Below, in pieces: positions 8,358 to 18,013 of a stretch of 64,000 bases of DNA. The first letter of the stretch is position 1, and every line of letters begins with the position of its first letter. Where the stretch lies: assembly GCF_052060035.1 (NCBI RefSeq), contig NZ_JBPOEA010000002.1:62001-126000 (forward strand), written 5' to 3'. This DNA comes from Fodinibius sp052060035 (lineage in GTDB: Bacteria > Bacteroidota > Rhodothermia > Balneolales > Balneolaceae). The translations under genes were made by a program, and so were the position numbers. The notes under the pieces were generated by a model. It searched no databases, was not told the DNA's origin, and saw nothing but the letters and a program-made list of their open reading frames with translations.

Positions 8358-9266
8358 TTAGGCTCTCGGATGAAATTCTTTATGGACCTGATGGAGCAGG
8401 CTGCGATCTACGTGCGTATAAATTTCTGTAGTATTGATGGAAGCATGGCCCAGCATTTCCTGTACGGCACGCAGGTCGGCGCCCCCCTCTAAAAGATGCG
8501 TTGCAAAAGAGTGCCTAAAAATATGGGGATATACATTCTTTTCGATACCGGCTCTTTCTGCGGCATCATTTACGATATTCCAGATGCTCATTCGCGAAAG
8601 CGGGTTGCCCCGCTGGCTCAGGAAAACTTTGTTTTCAGCTTTTTGAGGGTTTTTATTACTTTGGAATTTAGGTCGTACGACTTCGATATAATGTTCGAGT
8701 GCAGATTGGGCCATTTCTCCGACCGGCACCAAGCGTTCTTTATTTCCTTTGCCAACCACACGGATAAAACCAATCTCAAAGATCAGGTTGTCGAGTTCCA
8801 GGCCGGTAAGTTCACTGACACGCATTCCCGTAGCGTAGAGGGTTTCCATGACTGCAGCGTTCCTTATACCGGCATCCGTTTCCCGGTTGGGGATATCGAT
8901 AATAGCTGAAACTTCATCAGGGTTTAGAACATCCGGCAGATTTTTGGCTTTTTTAGGTAGATCAACTAATTCTGCGGGGTTCGCTTCGGCCATGCCCTCC
9001 ACAACAGCGAATTCGTGGAATCCTCGGATGCTGGAGATGTTCCGTGCAATAGAGCTTACCGATAGATCCATGGCCGTCAGTTCTTCGAGGTAGTTTTCGA
9101 TATGACGAAGCTCAATACCTCTCAAATCGGATATTTGCAAGTCTTTTGCTACGAATCGAAGGTATCGCTCCAGATCATTTTTGTATGATACAACAGAATT
9201 TTCGGATAGACTTTTCTCCAGCTTTACAAATTGGAGGTACCGCTGTAACTCTTGTTGAAAATACAT
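8358..9266 (-). CDS. xerD: Tyrosine recombinase XerD (chromosome dimer resolution)
   Basis: A 302-residue site-specific recombinase acting at dif with its partner Xer protein during chromosome segregation. The N-terminal SAM-like DNA-binding domain (residues ~3-88) precedes the catalytic domain (~110-290). The full active site is visible: Arg149 in TGMRVSEL, Lys173 in VGKGNKERL, His248 and Arg251 in HIFRHSFATHLL, His274 in LGHASINTTE and the nucleophile Tyr283 in IYTHV. Length and motifs match housekeeping XerC/XerD rather than a phage integrase. It starts 5 bases after the stop of pgpH and so is probably co-transcribed with it. Confidence 0.9.
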   Translation of the reverse strand: MYFQQELQRYLQFVKLEKSLSENSVVSYKNDLERYLRFVAKDLQISDLRGIELRHIENYLEELTAMDLSVSSIARNISSIRGFHEFAVVEGMAEANPAELVDLPKKAKNLPDVLNPDEVSAIIDIPNRETDAGIRNAAVMETLYATGMRVSELTGLELDNLIFEIGFIRVVGKGNKERLVPVGEMAQSALEHYIEVVRPKFQSNKNPQKAENKVFLSQRGNPLSRMSIWNIVNDAAERAGIEKNVYPHIFRHSFATHLLEGGADLRAVQEMLGHASINTTEIYTHVDRSLLHQVHKEFHPRA

Positions 9267-9271
9267 GCTGA

Positions 9272-11734
9272 TTACGAATTGTAATATTCGTCTACCCGCG
9301 GCGGTTTTTTAGGAGAGTCGGGATGCTCGGGCATATCATCCGTTGCGGGTGTTTCTTCAAGATCAACCTCATCATTTTTTTCTTGTTGTTCTTGGGTATC
9401 CTTTTCTTCCTCTTTTTCATCATCCGGATACTCAACCCGGCTGTGGTATATGCCCACAAGGATATTGAGAAATGTCTCCTTGATTGTTCGGATGTCCTGA
9501 AATGTCAGAGGGGTTTTGCTGAGGTGTCCTTCGTTGACTCGTTCATCAATCATCTTGTCGATGAGGTTTTCCAGCTTCTGGTAGTTCGGGTCTTTCATCG
9601 CCCGAGAAGAGGCCTCAATACAATCGGCCAGCAGCAAAATGCCGGTTTCCTTTGTCTGTGGAAGAGGACCATCATATCTGAAGTCTTCTTCTCGTATTTC
9701 TTTTTTACTGGTATCAGCTTGCTCTTTAGCTTTTTCCCAGAAAAATTTAATGAGCGAATCCCCATGATGCGTCCTGATGAAATCAATAATCACTTCGGGC
9801 AAGCCGTGTTCTTCGGCTATCTTGACGCCGTTAGAAACGTGTGCTTTAATAACGAGCGCACTCATGCGCGGCTTAAGCTTATCATGTTCATTACTCTCGG
9901 TCTGGTTTTCAGTAAAATAGCCGGGATTTTCCATCTTCCCGATATCGTGATACAGTCCACCGACGCGACAAAGTAACCCGTTTGCTCGGATGGCTCCCGC
10001 TGCAGCTTCGGCAAGATTTGATACTTGCAGGCTGTGGTGGAAGGTGCCTGGAGCTTTGGTCATTAAGGTTTTGAGCAGCGGTAGGTTTGTGTCACTAAGT
10101 TCTAACAGTGAAAAATCAGTGGTTACATTAAATGATTTTTCAAAGAGCAGAATAAGTGGGTATGTGAATAGGATAAATATTGCATTAATAGCAATAAAGA
10201 GTACCTCGCTGCCCAATGCACTCCAGCTGTCAAAAGTAGTCATGCCAAAGCCTAATACTACCACAAGGTACGATCCGAATACGATACCGGGTGTTGTAAA
10301 GAAAAACTGTGAACGTTGCTTAATATCACGCACCGAGAATAAACCAAGGCTGCAAGCAACCGTTGTGGCAGTGACAAATTCAAAATTATTGCCATTAATA
10401 AGTCCGGTTAGAAGTGCCAGCGTAATCGTTGATAACAGGCCGACCCTGGAATCAAAAATGATAGTTAGAATGATGGGGGCAATGGCAATGGGGACAATAA
10501 ATGGGGAGATGTCATCAAGATGATAGACAAGGGCGCTGCTGACAATTACCAGTGAAAATGCAATAAGCACGAGGGTTAACAGCGAATTGTCAACAAAGAT
10601 ATATCTGCGATACAGATAAAGGTAGAAAAAGAAAATCGTAAGAATAGCAACAACTGCTATGATATCCCCGCCGTAGCGAAGCCAGCGTTCCAGGTCACTT
10701 GCATTTTGGGCCCGAGCATCAGCCAGGCTTTGCAGCATATTGTATTTCTCGGGAGTAACAATATCTCCGCGACGAATGATAACCTGTCCCTGGGCAACGG
10801 CTCCTTTCGAGGTGGAAATTTCATCCAGTGCATCCTGAATGCGTGCCTGGGTTTCTTCTTTGTTAAAGAGATAGTTTGGTTGGATAATCTGGGCGAATAT
10901 TTCGTTGCCTGCGTTTGCTAAATCATCATAAAAGTTACGTGAAAGACGATATTGTGCATATTCTTTTGCTTCAGGCAGATCCCGTACATTTACCAGATTC
11001 AGGGTTTGCTCGGTCCGTTTTTGAAAGTCGCGTATTGTTATTTCATCATTCGATAGCTCGGATTTTGGAATATCTAAAACGCCGCTTTCCAGTACTTCAG
11101 CGATAAGCTTTTGCAGTTGTTCTTTTAGACTGACGTCTGAAAATTGGTTGTTTGTACCGCCGGAAGCATTGCTGTTCTGTGAAGAAACAGACGCATAGTT
11201 ATCCAGAATTGTTCGCCAAGCCGATTCAGATAAATTTACAGGCGATCTATTTTTCAGCTTCTCAAATTGCAGGCTATCTCGCTGTGCCTCTTCGGATTTA
11301 TGTTCTTTCTTTGACTGCTGCCAGTTGCTATAACCCTTTTTTATTGATGATAAACCTTGAAAAAGAGAATCTAATTTGCTTTGTACGGAAATTTGAACAT
11401 CCGGCTTTTTATGGAAAATGGGAGGGGTTGTTTCTCGAATCGTTTGTCGTTCTTTTTCAAGCTCTTGGTCACTTTTTTGGATTGCAAAAGTAAAAGGAGC
11501 TGTTAAATCATCTGCCCGCCAGGGTTCACCAATGTTGTAGTTAATAGGCTCTTTATAGGTGCTTTCTGGGATGGACGCGACAATAACCCCCAGAAAAACA
11601 ATGAGGATAAATGTTCTGAGGTAAGGGTTGTGTTTTAATGATGAGGCCTCTTCTTGTTTTTTCTTCTTTTCCCCGATAACAGGAGCGCCCTGCCTTTTTT
11701 TGGGTGCTAATCCCAATTTTTCAAGAATACCCAT
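9272..11734 (-). CDS. pgpH: Seven-TM HD-domain phosphodiesterase (PgpH/YqfF type, c-di-AMP)
   Basis: An 820-residue membrane protein with the order of PgpH/YqfF. It has one TM at ~41-57, an extracytoplasmic 7TMR-HDED domain (~60-330), a block of seven TM helices (~350-545) and a cytoplasmic HD domain (~560-745) with FHHSLQVSNL, LYHDIGK and HHGDSLIKFF metal-ligand motifs. An acidic Glu-rich tail follows. Characterised members hydrolyse cyclic di-AMP, controlling osmolyte balance and wall homeostasis; that activity here is assigned by family. It precedes xerD in a likely two-gene operon, with ligA located 122 bases upstream. Confidence 0.88.
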   Translation of the reverse strand: MGILEKLGLAPKKRQGAPVIGEKKKKQEEASSLKHNPYLRTFILIVFLGVIVASIPESTYKEPINYNIGEPWRADDLTAPFTFAIQKSDQELEKERQTIRETTPPIFHKKPDVQISVQSKLDSLFQGLSSIKKGYSNWQQSKKEHKSEEAQRDSLQFEKLKNRSPVNLSESAWRTILDNYASVSSQNSNASGGTNNQFSDVSLKEQLQKLIAEVLESGVLDIPKSELSNDEITIRDFQKRTEQTLNLVNVRDLPEAKEYAQYRLSRNFYDDLANAGNEIFAQIIQPNYLFNKEETQARIQDALDEISTSKGAVAQGQVIIRRGDIVTPEKYNMLQSLADARAQNASDLERWLRYGGDIIAVVAILTIFFFYLYLYRRYIFVDNSLLTLVLIAFSLVIVSSALVYHLDDISPFIVPIAIAPIILTIIFDSRVGLLSTITLALLTGLINGNNFEFVTATTVACSLGLFSVRDIKQRSQFFFTTPGIVFGSYLVVVLGFGMTTFDSWSALGSEVLFIAINAIFILFTYPLILLFEKSFNVTTDFSLLELSDTNLPLLKTLMTKAPGTFHHSLQVSNLAEAAAGAIRANGLLCRVGGLYHDIGKMENPGYFTENQTESNEHDKLKPRMSALVIKAHVSNGVKIAEEHGLPEVIIDFIRTHHGDSLIKFFWEKAKEQADTSKKEIREEDFRYDGPLPQTKETGILLLADCIEASSRAMKDPNYQKLENLIDKMIDERVNEGHLSKTPLTFQDIRTIKETFLNILVGIYHSRVEYPDDEKEEEKDTQEQQEKNDEVDLEETPATDDMPEHPDSPKKPPRVDEYYNS

Positions 11735-11777
11735 AAATATATATTCAGTCTGTTTCTGTGATACCTAATCGGCCAGA

Positions 11778-11791
11778 AACATTATAATGTT
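11778..11791. promoter_or_regulatory. Perfect 14-bp palindrome upstream of pgpH
   Basis: AACATTATAATGTT is a perfect palindrome, 43 bases before the pgpH start codon in the ligA-pgpH gap. It could be an operator for a dimeric regulator, but AT-rich palindromes of this length can occur by chance. Confidence 0.3.
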
Positions 11792-11856
11792 CAGATAAGA
11801 TACGTTGATTGTGAAATTATACCAACCCATAACCATATTCCCAAACAGATAATAGG

Positions 11857-13860
11857 TTACAATTCTTCCTCAATGAGGTTCAAGAATGCATCCTGATCAA
11901 GTATTGGGATGTTTAGCTTTTGGGCTTTATCGTATTTGCTTCCGGGAGAATCTCCGGCCAGCAGATAGTCGGTATTACTGCTCACCGATGATGTTGTTTT
12001 GCCTCCATGTTTTTCGATTAGTTGGGTTGCTTCTTTTCGAGTAAACGACGGTAAGCTGCCCGTTAGTACAAATTTCTTGTCTTTTAGCTTTTGTGATGCC
12101 TGTTGCTGCTTTTCCATGGTAAAGTTGAGGCCATGATCTCGGAGTTTTTCTACCATTTTACGGTTGTGATCCTGATTAAAAAACTCAATAACCGATTGTG
12201 CAATCTTGGGTCCGATCGACTCAATTTCTTCAATAGTCTCTTTATTTGCTTTCATCAGAGCATCCATGCTTTGCAGGGCGTTCGCCAGATCGCGGGCAAC
12301 AGTTTTACCAACAAAACGGATCCCCATCGCATAAATGACTCGATCCAGCGGTTGCGATTTACTACTTTCTATAGCATCAATGAGATTTTCAGCACTTTTT
12401 TTTGCCATGCGCTCCAAGGGCAAAAGCTGTTCTGTTTGGAGTTCGTAAAGGTCGGCATAATTACTGATTAACTGTTCGGAAACCAGCTGATCTACGACCG
12501 CTTCGCCAAGTCCGTCAATATCCATGGCATCGCGCGAAGCAAAATGTTCAATACGCTGGCGTACTTGTGGTGGACACTCGGGGTTGATGCAACGCCAATC
12601 CACATCTTCTCCAAGTTTGATAAGCTTTTCCCCACAAGCAGGGCAATGTTGCGGCATTTCAAAACGAGGGCCGCGATCTTCGCGATCGGGATTGACTACA
12701 CTAATCACCTGGGGAATAATTTCACCGGCTTTTTCTACAACCACCCGATCGCCAACCCGGATATCCTTGCGGTGAATTTCATCTTCATTATGCAAAGAGG
12801 CTCGTTTTACGGTGGTACCGGCCAATTCTACTGCTTTTAATTCTGCTACCGGCGTTATTTTGCCAAGTCGACCGACTTGAAGCGTAATCTTCCGGAGGGT
12901 AGTGGTTGCTTGCTGCGCCTCAAATTTATAGGCAATAGCCCAGCGGGGCGCTTTGGAGGTCGTTCCCAGTGTATCACGATATTTCTCTTCGTTAACTTTG
13001 ATAACGACGCCGTCAGTTTCAAAGGGCAGGTCGTGTCTTAGATTTTCCCACTCGTCAATTTGTGTATGTACTTCATTGATATTGGAACACTGTCTAAAGT
13101 GATCACAAACAGGCAACCCGTATTGATCTAATAGTTTCATTTTTTGATACTGTGTAATTTCTGCATCAGTATCATCGGTGAGCATATCGAAGCTGAAAAA
13201 CCGGATAGGCCTGCGTGCTACTTCGCGGGGGTCTTGCATCTTTAGCGACCCGGCCGTAGAGTTTCGCGGGTTGGCAAAGGCATTAAGCCCCTGTTCTTCC
13301 CGGTGTTCGTTCATTCGTACAAAAGCTTCACGTTCCATATATGCTTCGCCGCGAACTTCCACCACGTCCGGAAAATTATTGTGTAGATGAAGAGGGATAT
13401 CTTTAATGGTTTTGATATTCCGGGTGATATCGTCACCGCTCTCACCATCTCCGCGTGTGGCACCCAGTACCAGATCACCATTTTCGTAGCGGAGTCGAAT
13501 AGCAGCTCCATCGAACTTCAATTCGACTAAATAGGTGAAGTTATCATGCTCTAAAAGTTCACGAACCCGGCGGTCAAAATCGTTCAGTTCATCTTCGTTA
13601 TACGTATTGTCAAGGCTTAACAATGGGGTGGGATGCTCAACCGTTTCAAAATCACTGCTGGGTTCACCGCCTACACGCTGAGTTGGCGACTTGGGATCAA
13701 CGAGATCGTAATCTTCTTCAATTTTTTCCAGTTCCGCCAGATAGTCATCAAATTCTTTATCCGAAATAAAGGGTTGTGCATCTTGATAATAGGCTTTATT
13801 GGCTTTATCCAGCAATTCGCGCAGTTCTTCAGCGCGTTTCTTTGCCTCTTGTTTTTCCAT
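11857..13860 (-). CDS. ligA: NAD-dependent DNA ligase LigA
   Basis: A 667-residue essential ligase that seals nicks in replication and repair, using NAD+. The Ia and adenylation domains occupy residues ~1-315, with adenylated Lys115 in LVELKFDG. An OB-fold follows (~320-400). The zinc finger lies at ~407-430 (CPACG ... CINPEC). Helix-hairpin-helix motifs span ~440-575 (DIDGLGEAVVDQL, ESIGPKIAQSV). A BRCT domain ends the protein (~590-667). Length is normal for the family. It follows the RodZ-like gene with a 24-base gap and shares its direction. Confidence 0.97.
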   Translation of the reverse strand: MEKQEAKKRAEELRELLDKANKAYYQDAQPFISDKEFDDYLAELEKIEEDYDLVDPKSPTQRVGGEPSSDFETVEHPTPLLSLDNTYNEDELNDFDRRVRELLEHDNFTYLVELKFDGAAIRLRYENGDLVLGATRGDGESGDDITRNIKTIKDIPLHLHNNFPDVVEVRGEAYMEREAFVRMNEHREEQGLNAFANPRNSTAGSLKMQDPREVARRPIRFFSFDMLTDDTDAEITQYQKMKLLDQYGLPVCDHFRQCSNINEVHTQIDEWENLRHDLPFETDGVVIKVNEEKYRDTLGTTSKAPRWAIAYKFEAQQATTTLRKITLQVGRLGKITPVAELKAVELAGTTVKRASLHNEDEIHRKDIRVGDRVVVEKAGEIIPQVISVVNPDREDRGPRFEMPQHCPACGEKLIKLGEDVDWRCINPECPPQVRQRIEHFASRDAMDIDGLGEAVVDQLVSEQLISNYADLYELQTEQLLPLERMAKKSAENLIDAIESSKSQPLDRVIYAMGIRFVGKTVARDLANALQSMDALMKANKETIEEIESIGPKIAQSVIEFFNQDHNRKMVEKLRDHGLNFTMEKQQQASQKLKDKKFVLTGSLPSFTRKEATQLIEKHGGKTTSSVSSNTDYLLAGDSPGSKYDKAQKLNIPILDQDAFLNLIEEEL

Positions 13861-13884
13861 TTTTAAGCGTAGGCTTGTATCGGG

Positions 13885-15048
13885 TTAATTAAAAGTTGGA
13901 CGATCGTTGATGGTGGTGGGAGGTGGGGCATCGATGGCCAATGAATCCGGAGCAGGCTGCAGCCATTGGGGATCATTTTCAAAGAAGCTGCGGTTAATTT
14001 CCAAGAGCCGGGATTCAGGATTATAGAAATTTTCGCGAATATTTGGGATAGGATGGCCGTTCAGCAATAATACCATGCGGCTTGTCTGGCCTCGAATATT
14101 CATTTCATTCACAAAGTTAAACCGTAAAGCATCACCCTGTTCAATCCAATAGGGATTGATATCATCCATAATATCAGTGTAAACACGTACCGGCTCTAAT
14201 CGATCGTATGCGGCGTAAAGAACGATGGTTAGCGTATCCGGCAGTGCAGATAGCGGCTCACTTTGTAGTTCACCAACTGTAGTAGTTGTTTGTTGTTCGG
14301 TAGTATCGTTTGTTTGAGTCGTGTCGTTGGATTCGGTTGATGGAACGATATCCAATTCCAGCGAATCAGTGCTAACTGCTTTATTAGAGGCTTCATCTTG
14401 TTGCGCAGGTGAAGTGGGACTTTCAGAAATATTTTCAGAAGTCGGTCCGGTTTCATAAAAATAGAAAAAAGAACCCGCTACAATAATTATTAAGAGAGTA
14501 ACAAAAATCCCAATCCACGTTTTCGATTGTACTGAATTCAATGGTTGGAATTTTCGCCCCATATCCGCCCAATCCACGGACTGAACATCGGGATGGGTCG
14601 ATTTAGTTAAAGGAGAAGATTTCTCTGCTTTTGTGGATTCTTCTGATGATTCTGATTCAAATTCAGGAGAATGGTCATGAATCATGTCGTCACTTTGACG
14701 GTCATCCTGCTCTTCGGACTCCTTGGTCGTATCTTCCGCTTCCTCATCATACTCAAAAGACCGTTTCGGCTGCTCCTCAAAGAGACTTTGCAGTGAGCCG
14801 GAATAGTCATTTTTTTCAACTTTGTTCAGGGCATAGATGATCTGCTTTTCATCAATGGATAAAGCTTTTGCATAGCTGCGGACATAGCTCCGAATATAGG
14901 TTGCATTTTCTTCAAAGTTGGTGAAGATAGAATCATCTTCGATAGATGAGAGAATCCTGGTTGGAATCTTAGTAGTCTCGTAAATATCCTCCAAGCTCAA
15001 TTCTTGCTCTTTGCGAATGTGGGCAAGGTCTTTTCCAAGTGATGCCAT
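13885..15048 (-). CDS. RodZ-like cytoskeletal adaptor with HTH and one TM helix
   Basis: A 387-residue protein with the RodZ architecture. An N-terminal helix-turn-helix of the HTH_25 type spans residues ~3-75 (LAHIRKEQELSLEDIYETT, YIRSYVRSYAKAL). A long acidic, low-complexity linker follows, then one membrane helix at ~178-200 (WIGIFVTLLIIIVAGSFFYFY), a Ser/Thr/Gln-rich periplasmic linker and a DUF4115-like beta domain (~265-387). In model bacteria RodZ links MreB to the elongation machinery. No mreB is in this window, so the role is by family. An acidic ligA-rodZ order is not diagnostic. Confidence 0.78.
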   Translation of the reverse strand: MASLGKDLAHIRKEQELSLEDIYETTKIPTRILSSIEDDSIFTNFEENATYIRSYVRSYAKALSIDEKQIIYALNKVEKNDYSGSLQSLFEEQPKRSFEYDEEAEDTTKESEEQDDRQSDDMIHDHSPEFESESSEESTKAEKSSPLTKSTHPDVQSVDWADMGRKFQPLNSVQSKTWIGIFVTLLIIIVAGSFFYFYETGPTSENISESPTSPAQQDEASNKAVSTDSLELDIVPSTESNDTTQTNDTTEQQTTTTVGELQSEPLSALPDTLTIVLYAAYDRLEPVRVYTDIMDDINPYWIEQGDALRFNFVNEMNIRGQTSRMVLLLNGHPIPNIRENFYNPESRLLEINRSFFENDPQWLQPAPDSLAIDAPPPTTINDRPTFN

Positions 15049-15198
15049 AAATAATTATCTGAATTAGGTAGTGGCAGACCGTTTATACGGCGTATAATCT
15101 AAACAAATATAGTGGTTGCTAAAAATTTTTTGCTGAAAAGAAGATTCCCTGTAAGGATTACTGGCAATTAAAGATCTTACCTATAAAAATAGTGGCCT

Positions 15199-15909
15199 AT
15201 GGGAGTATTTCAGAACATTGCGAGCGGTTTTAAAAGTGTAGTATTTCCCAATGTTTGCGTTTGCTGCGGACATGAGCATACTGAGCAGCAACGGCAGATC
15301 TGTTCATTTTGTTTAAGTAATCGTTTTGAAGATGCAAATCCTGAAAATAAACAGGTGTCTTCAGATTCTCTTTTGCCGGAAGGAGTCATGATCCAGCATG
15401 CGTTATGGCAATTTGACAAGGGGGGAGATCTACAGGATTTGTTACATCAGTTAAAATATGAACGATTGACAACAGTAGGACATGATTTGGGTAAGGCTTT
15501 GGGCCTGCGGATGCACAGTCATCCTGCTGTTATAGAGCTGTTTGACCGTCATGAATCGGTAATTGTTCCAGTACCGTTGCATTATCTAAAGTATCGGTAT
15601 CGAGGGTTTAATCAGGCGTTTATATTAGCACAGGGTTTTCATGAGGTTTGGGGGGACATACCCATTTGTGATGTTGATGATATTGTTCGGGTTAAAAACA
15701 CACGTTCCCAAACCGGCTTTAGTCTTGAAAAGCGAATTAATAACATGCAAAAAGCTTTTAAGGTTAGAGATCACACATTGATTAATAATAGATTGTGTGT
15801 AATTATTGATGACGTATTTACGACCGGTGCGACTGCGTTTGAATTGGCAGATACATTAAATAAAGCGGGGGCAGGTCCTGTTATTATATTGACAGTTGCA
15901 CAGGCATAA
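15199..15909 (+). CDS. comF: ComF-family phosphoribosyltransferase-like protein
   Basis: A 236-residue cytoplasmic protein. An N-terminal zinc ribbon (CVCCGHEHTEQQRQICSFC, residues ~19-37) is followed by a phosphoribosyltransferase fold with the PRPP-binding loop VIIDDVFTTGATAFEL at ~207-222 and QTGFSLEKRINN upstream. ComF proteins are needed for natural transformation in some bacteria. The enzymatic activity of the family is not settled. The gene is transcribed divergently from the rodZ-like gene across a 150-base gap. Confidence 0.88.
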   Translation: MGVFQNIASGFKSVVFPNVCVCCGHEHTEQQRQICSFCLSNRFEDANPENKQVSSDSLLPEGVMIQHALWQFDKGGDLQDLLHQLKYERLTTVGHDLGKALGLRMHSHPAVIELFDRHESVIVPVPLHYLKYRYRGFNQAFILAQGFHEVWGDIPICDVDDIVRVKNTRSQTGFSLEKRINNMQKAFKVRDHTLINNRLCVIIDDVFTTGATAFELADTLNKAGAGPVIILTVAQA

Positions 15910-15961
15910 TTAATCAGATTGAAAATTCGTTTTTTGCGAAAAGAAGGATATTTTTCGTCTT

Positions 15962-16597
15962 ATGAAAAGACAAAATCTCGGTGCACAAAATCAATTTTTG
16001 GAAACGCAACTCGGTATCGTTACTCGAACCGGTGACTGGTTCCATATTACTACCGATCAGATTAAACAATTTGTACCCGGACTGTTGGATAAGCGCCCTT
16101 TGGATAAGTTAGTTGAAGAAGCAATTGCATGGGTGCGCAGTGCCGACAGTCTTGCACTTACGTTGTTGTTAGTATTGTTGCTGGCAATACATCCTATATT
16201 GGCAGTAACCATAGCCATTGCCTTTCACTTTTTATGGTATCGCTCTAAAAGTGCACTGGTAACAATATACCTTGGCAAGGTGCTCAAATTTTTAAATACT
16301 GATGGGTATTTGCTCATTACATCATTGGTTATAATCAGTGCCTTGGGTATGACCGGTCAATATCTGGCTGCCGGCATTGGACTTGTTTTTTTCTTTTTGA
16401 TGAAATTGGGATTGTTAAAACGTTTGTGGGATAAAATAGATCAGGGCGTAGATAAAAAGCTTACACTTAACGACCGCGTATTCAAGATGATACTGCTAAA
16501 ATACGGTATGCACTATAATCTGCAGCCACCCGAAGTACAGCAGATGGAAGATAAATTTGTAGAGTTGGCCACAAATCGAAAGAAGGGAAAGAACTAA
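15962..16597 (+). CDS. Conserved membrane protein of unknown function
   Basis: I do not recognise this 211-residue protein. Two hydrophobic blocks are visible. One lies at ~58-90 (SLALTLLLVLLLAIHPILAVTI and on), probably one or two helices; the other lies at ~113-145 (LLITSLVIISALGMTGQY, IGLVFFFLMKLG). The N-terminal ~50 residues and C-terminal ~60 residues are hydrophilic and likely cytoplasmic. The stop codon is separated from the phosphatase gene start by a single base, and comF is 52 bases upstream, so it belongs to the comF-surE run. Confidence 0.6.
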   Translation: MKRQNLGAQNQFLETQLGIVTRTGDWFHITTDQIKQFVPGLLDKRPLDKLVEEAIAWVRSADSLALTLLLVLLLAIHPILAVTIAIAFHFLWYRSKSALVTIYLGKVLKFLNTDGYLLITSLVIISALGMTGQYLAAGIGLVFFFLMKLGLLKRLWDKIDQGVDKKLTLNDRVFKMILLKYGMHYNLQPPEVQQMEDKFVELATNRKKGKN

Positions 16598-16598
16598 A

Positions 16599-17246
16599 AT
16601 GGGGATTACGAATATATATCTGGCCCGTCATGGAGAAACAGAATACAACCGCTGTAACCAAATTCAGGGGCGCGGTATTGATGCATCCCTAAATGATACT
16701 GGCATTAAACAAGCACAAGCCATCGCTCAACATCTGCAAGATGTTTCAATCCAACGGATTTTCAGCAGTAGCTTAAAACGATCTCAACAAACAGCCGAGG
16801 CGGTAGCAAAAAAATATCAGTTAGAAGTGAATACATACCAAGATTTGGATGAGATGGATTTTGGTATTTTGGAAGGCAAGCCCATATCGGAGATTAAGCC
16901 TGAATTAAAGCACCTCCATGAACGGTGGAAGTCCGGTGACGTAGATTTTGCTTCAGCAGGGGGAGAAAGTCCGACTGTTGTTTTCAAACGAGCCGATAAT
17001 AGAGCACGATTGATACTGGAAGAAAATCAGAAAAAAAACTTGTTGTTTGTACTGCATGGACGGTTATTGCGTATTTTGCTGTCGGAATGGCTCGGTTACG
17101 GACTAAAAAATATGCACGAAATCCCACATTCTAATGGAGCTTTATATCATCTGCGGTGGAATAGCACAGGATTTGAATCGTTATACATTAACAAGACTGA
17201 TCACTTGACTGATTTGCATTCGAAAGAAGAAATCGCATCCAACTAA
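16599..17246 (+). CDS. Histidine phosphatase (phosphoglycerate mutase-like)
   Basis: A 215-residue member of the branch-1 histidine phosphatases. The phospho-accepting His is in LARHGETEYN (residues ~8-17). The second Arg is in SSLKRSQQTAE (~56-66), the Glu in MDFGILEGK (~85-93) and the second His in VLHGRLLRILL (~149-159). All catalytic residues are present. Substrates in this family range from phosphoglycerate to alpha-ribazole phosphate and cannot be read from sequence. A cobalamin role is conceivable, because a pduO-type adenosyltransferase lies elsewhere in the window, but nothing here demands it. It is translationally close to the upstream membrane protein (1-base gap). Confidence 0.85.
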   Translation: MGITNIYLARHGETEYNRCNQIQGRGIDASLNDTGIKQAQAIAQHLQDVSIQRIFSSSLKRSQQTAEAVAKKYQLEVNTYQDLDEMDFGILEGKPISEIKPELKHLHERWKSGDVDFASAGGESPTVVFKRADNRARLILEENQKKNLLFVLHGRLLRILLSEWLGYGLKNMHEIPHSNGALYHLRWNSTGFESLYINKTDHLTDLHSKEEIASN

Positions 17247-17279
17247 CAGCATACAAACAGATTAATTTCCAGAAGTTTT

Positions 17280-17969
17280 ATGAGTGAAAAAGTTCGAAAT
17301 ATGTTTGCGGATATCGCTGATGATTACGATCGGGTGAATTCTATTCTTTCGTTTGGTATCCATCATATATGGAGAGATCGTACGGTTTCTTTAAGTGGTG
17401 CAAAGGTCGGGGACCGGGTATTGGATTGTGCAACGGGAACAGGGGACCTGGCATTAGAATTTAAAGAGGCCGTCGGCCATGAGGGCTATGTGCTCGGGAC
17501 TGACTTTTGTGCCGAAATGATTGAACATGCCCCCGAGAAGGCTCAAGAAAACAATTTGGTGGTCGATTTTGAAGTTGCTGATGCGATGGACTTGCCGTAT
17601 GAGGATAATATTTTTGATATTTCGAGTATCGCCTTTGGCATCCGCAATGTCGATGATCCTGTACAAGCACTAAAAGAGATGTCTCGCGTTGTGGTGCCCG
17701 GAGGTAAAGTTGTTGTACTGGAATTTGGACAACCCAAAGGATTACTAAAATATCCTTATGAATTATATAGCCAATATATTATGCCTACATTGGGAGGGTG
17801 GATAAGTGGCAATAGAGAGGCCTATACGTATCTGCCACGAACAAGTGCGAAGTTTCCTGCCGGGCATGATTTTATAGCACTGATGGAAGAAGCAGGATCA
17901 TTTTCGGGGCAGTTTTTTGAAAAGCTGACCGGCGGTATTGCCTACGTTTATGTAGGCACCGTACAATAA
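17280..17969 (+). CDS. menG: Demethylmenaquinone methyltransferase MenG (UbiE family)
   Basis: A 229-residue SAM-dependent methyltransferase. The SAM-binding motif is VLDCATGTGDLALEF at ~48-62. Further UbiE signatures are YDRVNSILSFGIHHIWRD near the N-terminus, SIAFGIRNVDDP (~119-130) and GGKVVVLEFGQP (~145-156). It carries out the last methylation of menaquinone, the electron carrier that the SDH complex encoded at 32652-36171 would use. It lies in a same-strand run between the histidine phosphatase and fabZ. Confidence 0.93.
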   Translation: MSEKVRNMFADIADDYDRVNSILSFGIHHIWRDRTVSLSGAKVGDRVLDCATGTGDLALEFKEAVGHEGYVLGTDFCAEMIEHAPEKAQENNLVVDFEVADAMDLPYEDNIFDISSIAFGIRNVDDPVQALKEMSRVVVPGGKVVVLEFGQPKGLLKYPYELYSQYIMPTLGGWISGNREAYTYLPRTSAKFPAGHDFIALMEEAGSFSGQFFEKLTGGIAYVYVGTVQ

Positions 17970-18013
17970 AACATCTATATTATTACACATTTAAAGTAAA
18001 ATATTACGAGACT

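Noticed and set aside
8358..9266. Tyrosine recombinase as a sign of an integrated mobile element
   Set aside because: Length and motifs fit housekeeping XerD, it lies in an operon with pgpH, and no attachment repeats or phage genes are near.
9323..10523. Two long plus-strand open frames (217 and 177 codons) opposite pgpH
   Set aside because: They lie entirely antisense to a gene with clear HD and TM motifs, and their translations show no recognisable domain.
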